From NCBI GenBank assembly GCA_013115135.1, contig JABANP010000163.1:1-64000 (forward strand): a DNA stretch of 64,000 nt. Direction: 5' to 3'. A program made the translations under genes and the position numbers. Of this stretch, positions 57,901 through 64,000 are shown in pieces (the first letter of the stretch is position 1; each line of letters starts with the position of its first letter). Origin of the DNA: Perkinsus olseni. Its lineage: Eukaryota > Perkinsozoa > Perkinsida > Perkinsidae. The notes beneath the pieces were generated by a model. That model saw only the letters and a list, made by a program, of their open reading frames with translations, had not been told where the DNA came from and searched no databases.

Positions 57901-58380
57901 CTTCGAGAATCAGTTTGAGGAATGAATACACCCAAGCAGGCGGACTGGCTGTAAGAATTAATGGGCGCAGCGCTGGTCACCATAATGGGATTTCCACCCC
58001 TCAGACCGTCGCCAGTGCACTTGAATTCGGTGGTAACTTGGCCCGTTTGGCCGGTCTGGACTCGACAGCGCGGTCTGTTGTAGTAGTGGGCGTGGTAAGT
58101 AAAGCGTCGGTTGTTTGATATTATCACCTGGGGCCCTGTCCTCCAGGTACCCTTCGACACGCCTGCGGAGATCATGGCTCGGGTAGAGCTCAGCGCGCGA
58201 CACCCTGGAGAGGCTAGAGTCGGAAGTACGGACTCCTAATGTGGTAAGTTGGCATCTCCGAGTCAGACTTGGCTGGACAGTTGTGTTTGCATGCTACCTT
58301 ATGCTGATCATCACCATCAGATACTCAGCAGAGCTGTCCGTAATGCTATAGCGGAGGTGTTGTCCACCTGGGTGGCCTAA
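54969..58380 (+). CDS. Coiled-coil protein with C-terminal AP-2 alpha-appendage-like domain, about 10-12 exons
   Basis: The N-terminal exons encode a helical region (LAFDLRQMVRNGHIDEPQCK, then SRWESLAQQAANREDFVEFE and LTEIAHKLGDALRVYDEAS). A basic patch (KKSRKKKKKHQRKR) follows, then long coiled coil (QALEEENSDLKEQVETLSRQ; DRLKKANEDSNTQQQQLAEK; EADQLAARAGVREKQLQRMR) and a Ser/Thr-rich linker. The C-terminal part matches the alpha-adaptin ear by order of elements. The beta-sandwich part has CIFEDAAVSVRMYCSVQGLG, IDLKFDLVNKGASPL and HLRVQVQANLIAEPRKVTAF. The platform-like part has YEFPPVMCINYV, ASVVLPATTN and STVFFEHWRSEKFSL. The last exon (LSRAV...IAEVLSTWVA) ends at 58380. There is no adaptin trunk, so this is not an AP-2 subunit. 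In known appendages these domains recruit endocytic accessory proteins at the membrane. Some frame changes between exons near 55.85, 56.9 and 57.7 kb are unresolved. Confidence 0.65.
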
Positions 58381-58632
58381 GTTGTCGCTTACCATAAATC
58401 TACCAATACCCCAACAAAAGTTGCCTTATAGTTTTATCATACTTATCATACTAATGGTGATGACGGCTCTTGTTATCCCGTGCAAAGTTGAACTCTGCCC
58501 CACCCCCGGCGGGGAGGTACTGGAGGTTACCATTCACTTTCCACCCGTCACGTGTGCTGTCGAGTTTCGTTGCCGGATCGTCCTCAATTTCGTGGCGCGT
58601 GAAAAATATTCTCCTCAGAGTATTTGAAAGTC

Positions 58633-59434
58633 ATGTCAAGCGGAATTCAAAAGAATGAAGGCACGGAGCTGAAGACAGTGTCGATGGCTGAGCCTCCCGC
58701 GGAAGCCGCTCCCGGCACTCCAAGCGGTCTGGACAGCGGCCCGATGGACGGAGTGAGGGAGCCTAGGAACAAGCTAGAGGAGCTCAAGATGTACATCATG
58801 CCCGTGGTGGCTCGATATGGCCATCTGGTAGTAACAGCAGCAACAGCAGGGGAGGTCTAGGGGTATCCATCGTCATCGTACAGGTACGGCTGGTACGCCC
58901 TTGGAGGGAGTTCGTGCAGTTCAGCAAGCCTACTAAGGAAGGGGAAGTGCAGAAGCGTATCACCGGCAATATACAGTACTTCCAGGCAAACTACGCCATC
59001 TGCGTCTTGGCCATACTGTCCCTCGGTGAGAGTTGGAGGCAGCGGTGGGGATGGCAGGAGACGATGCTGGCGTCAGGTATCCTCACGACTCCCCCTCCTG
59101 TCTGGTACTCATGCTGGTCCTAGCTGGGGTCTGGTTCGTTTTTCTGGGTAAAAACGAGGACCCCAACTGGAAGCCCAAGATCAACGGGATGGAGCTATCG
59201 AAGACTCAGCGCACCTTCGGTCTCCTAGCGGTCACTCTCCTACTGGTATGCTGCCTCTGCCATATCGTCTCTCTGGCCCGCTATGCTGCCTCGTAGGTCC
59301 TCATCTTCGCCGGCGGACTGATCATGTCAGTATTGGGGATATCTGCGGGACTAACAATCGTTCATGCCGCCTTCAACTCGGGCACTCAGTTCGAGGCCCT
59401 GGACGAGGCAGAACAGGCCTTGGACCAAATCTGA
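58633..59434 (+). CDS. PRA1 (prenylated Rab acceptor) family protein, 4-5 exons
   Basis: The start ATG at 58633 leads an acidic, Pro-rich N-terminus (SSGIQKNEGTELK...). Spliced exons then give RPWREFVQFSKPTKEGEVQK, RITGNIQYFQANYAICVLAI, the first hydrophobic hairpin (CLVLMLVLAGVWFVFL), a cytosolic loop with INGMELSKTQRTFG, and a second hairpin (LLAVTLLLV then FAGGLIMSVLGISAGLTIVH). The end is EALDEAEQALDQI with TGA at 59432-59434. The R-P-W-x-E-F, N-x-x-Y-F-x-x-N-Y and H-A-A-F signatures are diagnostic of PRA1/Yip3. These proteins act in ER-Golgi and endosomal trafficking by binding prenylated Rab GTPases. The length is typical. Confidence 0.9.
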
Positions 59435-59546
59435 GCCACTAGTGCGGCTGGGAATGGGGTATTTTTGATCACCTAGTTGCTGTTGTGTTGTTACCTCTGG
59501 AGGGGATAGCTATAGTCTAGTGCTATTGAGTGCATCATCAAAGACG

Positions 59547-62500
59547 ATGCAGCCCTCCCCAGGACAAGACGAGCCACCTGAGCTGCGCAGTGAGTTTCGG
59601 GACATCGGTGGTCAGCGAACGCTGGTGACACGGAAGCCGAGTAGGGGCCTTCGGAGGAAACCCCTCCCTGATATTCTCGAGTAGGTACTACAGCCCCCCT
59701 GCCGGCGATAGAGGCTGGACGATCCCCGCAGAAGAGTGAGGGAAAGTGGAAGGTGGCTGTGGTGGTAGTGTTGGACGGTGTAGGTGGGAAGAAGCCTCGA
59801 CGACGCCAGAGGACCATCATGTCGGAGCTACTAGCCCCTAATGATGCTAGTAAAGTGAGGTCGTATATGAGAGGTGAGGTGTCTAGTCTATTCAAGAAGG
59901 GCTACTCTACGTTGGCAGGCCCTCCTCGCGGCCTTGACTGGGTACCCCCCTCAGCCCCTGTCAGTGACGCCCTACAGGTTAGTCGTAGTACTCGCGCCGT
60001 CGAGGCTAGTTAGGAATCATCAGGTTGGAGGAGGTCAGCAGCCCCTCGGCGTACCCCATCGGAGCACGGCAATTGAGAAGAGCCAGCCTGGCCTCCCCCC
60101 GACTCCTCGCAAACGGAGTGTTCAGGTGGGCCTCGGTCGTCATTAACCGTAGTGATTCCCATCGCCACTTTCCCTTCAGCTCCGTCCGAAGGTAATTGAT
60201 AGCTTCGTCCATGCCGTTGGATCGAGGCCACGCAAAGTGCTTGTCGAGAGGGTTCGCCAACAGCACTTATCTGAGGATTTGGTCGGGATACTGAGCTCGG
60301 AATACGGCATCTCCTTTGAGACCTCTGATGTTGATAAAGGCGCCTGGCTTTCCACTGGACTACTTCGACAACACTGAGTACGATGAGCGGACCCCGCAAG
60401 AGTGGATAGCCTTGGGGTATTCCGAGGCGCAGCGCCAGAAGCAGCACTTTGCTGCTAAGGGCGAGGACATCAGCGATCTGCCCGACTTCCTCGCCCTGGA
60501 GGCCCTCGCCCTTGATAGCGATGCTGGTGTTGGTAAGTGGAAGGAGTGCCAAGTTACCACCTACGACTCGGCAAGTGAGAAGTTTGGGGTAATGTTCTCT
60601 GGTCAGGAGCAGAGGCTAGTGTGGCTGAGCAAATTGTGGGTGATGTTCGTAGGGGCCGAGAGCCCGGCTAGGCATGCCAAACGGGTGGCTGATGCAGTTA
60701 GGTTACGGAGGGCCACCGAGGCTAAGATACGATACACCATATGCGTGGACTGCATGCCTAGGGACAGGCAGGAGGGGTTGAAGGGTGACCAAGTGGTGAG
60801 AGTATTGCGGCGAGTGACGGGGAAGAGGAGAGCGAGGAGCGGAGCTGACCAGGAGAGGTTGGACAGGATAGTCGAAGATGTTAATGGTGAGGTCTCGAAG
60901 GCTATCAATAGGATGACGATGCTCTGGGTGTTCGCCAAGGCGAGGGAACAGCGGGTAGGGCAGGAGGAAGAGGGTAGTACCGATGATACAGCCCTGGCCG
61001 CGATGAAGCTCCTCACTGACGTTGTGGGAGTCTCTTGGGGCCCGAGTGGTAGGAGAACTAGGCCCGCGGGCTTCGGTCAGACTTGGGCTCGGCCGGCGCC
61101 GGAATCGGGCGTGATCGTTAGTCCCGGGGTAGAACGAGGATTCTTCGAGACGTCATTCAATAAGCTCACCTTCGAGACCATGTTCACTGAGAGGGCCGCC
61201 ATCCGGACTGTTGTTGGGGTTAGACGCCTTTGCATAGAACTTCTAAAGTCCCATCCTACGGTACAGCTACTCCCTATAAACTTGCCTTACAAACCGTGCA
61301 AGTTGGAGGCCTTCAAGCAGTGGCAGAAGGATGCTATTGACAAGACTGCCGCTAGGGTGGCGGACGATTTTACTGGAAAAGTCGTTAAAATGATACGCGG
61401 GAACTTTGATAGGATCGGCAAGGGTTGGTTCAATATTGAAGAGACCAGTCTGGTGAGTGCTCGGGACGTGTGCCCACAGCGACGATGGTGTCCTGTCAGG
61501 AGGCGTATAATTACGGCAAGTTGAAGAAGCTGATAATGCTAGTACGGCTGATGCTGCAGGACTCCCTCAGGGACCTGGCCATCAACACAGCTGAACTCTA
61601 TGTAGACTACATGAAGAGGCATGTGCCTAGGGAGGTTCGTGTAGAGGTAGGAATTATAAAAAGCCGGGGCTGGGGATCGAACCTGTGCCCTTTCGAGTGT
61701 TGTCGAAGCATTAGTTTATGGTCCGAGCTTTTCAGAATCTGCGTACAGTGATAAACGACTGGCAGGAGGGGTGGTCCGAGCCGATGGATCCGACGCCCCA
61801 GAGGCTCTCTTCGCCATAGAGATCAAACGTGTTGAAAAGAAGAAAGATGAGCCCCGCCGCCTAAAGTGCCGTCAACGCCACCAACAGGCTGCTCAGGAAG
61901 CGCAGCAGCGGCGAGGTGTCGACGAGGGCCTCTGGGATGCGGCGGCGGTCCTCGGCACAGACGCCTGAATATGAGTTTGTCTATGCTACCAACCCCGCCA
62001 TGTACGTCCAAGCTATTGCTGGGGAGACGATATTGACAGCATTGAGGGCCATCAGCGATGTCCCGCACATCGAGAAGGCCACGGTACCTCAGCTGTTCAA
62101 AGCGGTCGTGTACAGACAGAAGCTCACTACGGTGAGTTTAGACGAGGATTTTGTGGTACGGGCGAAGGATGAGCTCGAGGAGCAGCTCTCGGGGAGTGTC
62201 ATCCATGGACTGCAGGAGTACATCACCCTGCTGGCACCCTATAGGGACCTGCTACAGCTGGACCCGGTGAAGTTCATAAATGAGAAGTTGGATGACGAGG
62301 AGGCGCCTGCTACTACTGATGAGATCGAGGCTGACATCATCAATCGCCATAGACTGCATGATGAGGTCCTTCAGGACATACCGGACAGAGGGGTACAGAT
62401 AGGTTGGGTGGAGGTGAGAGTCGGGGAGATCAGGAAGATACTGGCTGATAAGCATACTCAAGTAGCCAAGCTGGAGATAGATCTCCTCATACGCCGGTAC

Positions 62501-64000
62501 CGGTCTAGTTGTGAACAGATCACCTCCGAGTGCCAAGGGATTTCGACGGTACTGAGGAGGACGGCCGAGTCGATCGAGCACTTGGCGGAGCTACGGGAGT
62601 ACGCACAGACACAGGTGCCGAGCCTGATGGTGAAGATGGGAGGCGATATTGAGGCTACCTTGAGGATTCATGAGGTCCTAGAGAAGTTCAACGTCAAGCT
62701 CACTCCTGATGATGTGAACCAGAGATGGCGTATCTTCCGCGCTCCGAAGGATATCGAAATGGCTTTGGATGAGGCTAGGGACGGCTGGGCCCTGGCCGAG
62801 AAGGGCTTCTCTAAGGACATGGCTGAGGAGATGGAGTTGTTCTTGGAGACCCTCGACGACATTGAGGGCACTATTCTGACATTCTACCGCTTCAATGACA
62901 ACAATAAGTGTCATGAGATCTACGCCAATGCCCAGTCGGTGACTGAACGACTGAGGGACGCCAGTACGGCTGCTAAGCAGTTCAACCAAAGGGAAGTGCT
63001 GCTGGGCAATGAGATGACGGACTACAGCAGAGTAGGGGCCCTGGCGAAGGAATGGGAGCCTTACAGTAACTTCTGGCGGATCGCTCATGACTGGGTGATG
63101 GATGAGCCCAAGTGGCGACACGGTCGGTTCGACAGCTTCGATGCCAAGGATATGGAGAACAAGATCGGTATGGGAAGCAAGCAGCTACATAAGATACTCC
63201 GCCAGCTCAGCACCACTCCGGAGAACGGCCCTCTGATCGACGTAGCCACTGTAGTGAAGCAACAGCTGGAGGACTTCCAACCCTACGTGCCGATTGTCAC
63301 GGCCTTGAGGAACCCGGGAATGAGGGAGAGGCACTGGGAGGCGGTCGGACAGCTGCTGGCCGGCGAAGGGCAGGAGCCACTCGAGGTTGGGCCTGACCAC
63401 GTCAAGGATAACGGCGATGGGAGCAGCAACTTCACACCTCAACAGCTTCCTCGATATGGGTATGCTTGAGGTGGCTGAGAAAGTGGCGGAGGTCGGGGAG
63501 AGGAGTGCCAAGGAGTTCAGTATTGAGAATCAGCTGAGGGGCATGCAAGAGGCGTGGCAGGCAGTGGAGTTCGACTGCAAGGAGACGTATCGGAATACCG
63601 GTACCTACATCCTGAAGGGCTCCGAGGAAGCGTCGATGCTGTTGGACGAGCATATCGTCCTCACACAGGCCATGCAGTTCTCTCTGTATAATAAACCCTT
63701 CAAGGAGGAGATCGACGCCTGGGCCACCAAACTCCTCTACGTCTCGGAGTGCTTGGAGGCATGGCTCAAGGTAAGATACTGACACCTGCATCATCGCGAG
63801 CTATCCGTAGACTCTCATCGTCTTCTTTCTCCTTCTAAGGTTCAAAGGGCATGGATGTACCTCCAGCCCATCTTCGATTCACCAGACCTGATGGTGCAGC
63901 TGCCAAATGAGGGGAAGAAGTTCAAGTCCGTGGACAGTACCCATGGCGGCAAGTGATGAATCGGGTATCGAGGGACTGTAAAGTGATCAATGCCTGCTCA
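59547..64000 (+). CDS. Axonemal dynein heavy chain, N-terminal part (runs off the window)
   Basis: The probable start is at 59547 (MQPSPGQDEPPELR...). Following exons include PRKVLVERVRQQHLSEDLVG, FPLDYFDNTEYDERTPQEW (60316-61460), RYTICVDCMPRDRQ, LMLQDSLRDLAINTAELYVD and the long exon 61968-63380. That exon carries the DHC_N1/N2 tail and linker, with WRIFRAPKDIEMALDEARDG, EWEPYSNFWRIAHDW, and NPGMRERHWEAVGQLL near its end. Further on are TYILKGSEEASMLLDEHIVL and QRAWMYLQPIFDSPDLMVQL, canonical linker motifs. The sequence N-terminal of the linker resembles inner-arm, DNAH1-like chains, a tentative subtype. The AAA motor lies beyond 64000. Apparent frame changes without introns occur near 60335, 63385 and 63945. 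It forms part of an inner-arm dynein that bends the flagellum. Confidence 0.88.

Noticed and set aside
61655..61715. Antisense tRNA-like 3' half (GGTTCGATCC then a T run) in a dynein intron
   Set aside because: The T-stem does not pair properly and no matching 5' half, D-arm or acceptor stem is found. It may be chance or a fragment of a tRNA-derived SINE.
1..64000. CRISPR arrays, operons or bacterial promoters
   Set aside because: Spliceosomal introns in nearly every gene and eukaryotic families throughout rule out a prokaryotic reading; no spacer-repeat array was seen.

Overview
This is a window of intron-rich nuclear DNA from a flagellated protist. Genes carry many short (about 40-100 bp) GT-AG introns, lie close together on both strands, and include an axonemal dynein heavy chain, a PRA1 protein, a base-exchange phosphatidylserine synthase and a steroid 5-alpha-reductase-like enzyme. 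Gene content, intron style and base composition best fit an alveolate, most likely a perkinsozoan such as Perkinsus. That assignment is inference from content and not from a marker gene.

Layout. 0-0.73 kb: a MITE-like element. 0.77-5.6 kb (minus): a PqiA-like membrane protein, an ER-sensor-like receptor whose lumenal half resembles IRE1/PERK but whose cytosolic half resembles a type II PI4-kinase, and a five-knuckle CCHC protein. 6.3-10.4 kb (plus): a serine carboxypeptidase (S10) and a three-finger CCCH protein. 11.5-18.9 kb (minus): phosphatidylserine synthase, a coiled-coil protein, a steroid 5-alpha-reductase and a proline-rich protein. 19.1-50.2 kb (almost all minus): an array of secreted, exon-modular proteins sharing a module of about 50-65 residues, of which I count about 24 copies. 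One array gene is interrupted by a young, compact Ty3/gypsy-like LTR retrotransposon (22204-26080; 175-bp LTRs, 5-bp target duplication). Another holds a large internal tandem duplication, and at least one copy looks degenerate. 50.8-54.2 kb: poorly recognised genes on both strands. 54.97-64 kb (plus): a coiled-coil protein ending in an AP-2-alpha-appendage-like domain, a PRA1 family protein, and the N-terminal part of an axonemal dynein heavy chain that runs off the right edge.

How the parts relate. Several genes act in the secretory and endomembrane system (ER sensor, PSS, PRA1, adaptin-appendage protein, carboxypeptidase, secreted array), but no operon logic applies and the neighbours are probably independently transcribed. 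The most unusual items are the IRE1-lumenal/PI4K-like chimera, the secreted modular array, and the appendage domain without an adaptin trunk. Exon limits were read by eye from GT/AG signals and frame continuity. Most are firm in the housekeeping genes and approximate in the array. Several abrupt frame changes without an intron (dynein, array exons, proline-rich gene) may be consensus indels.
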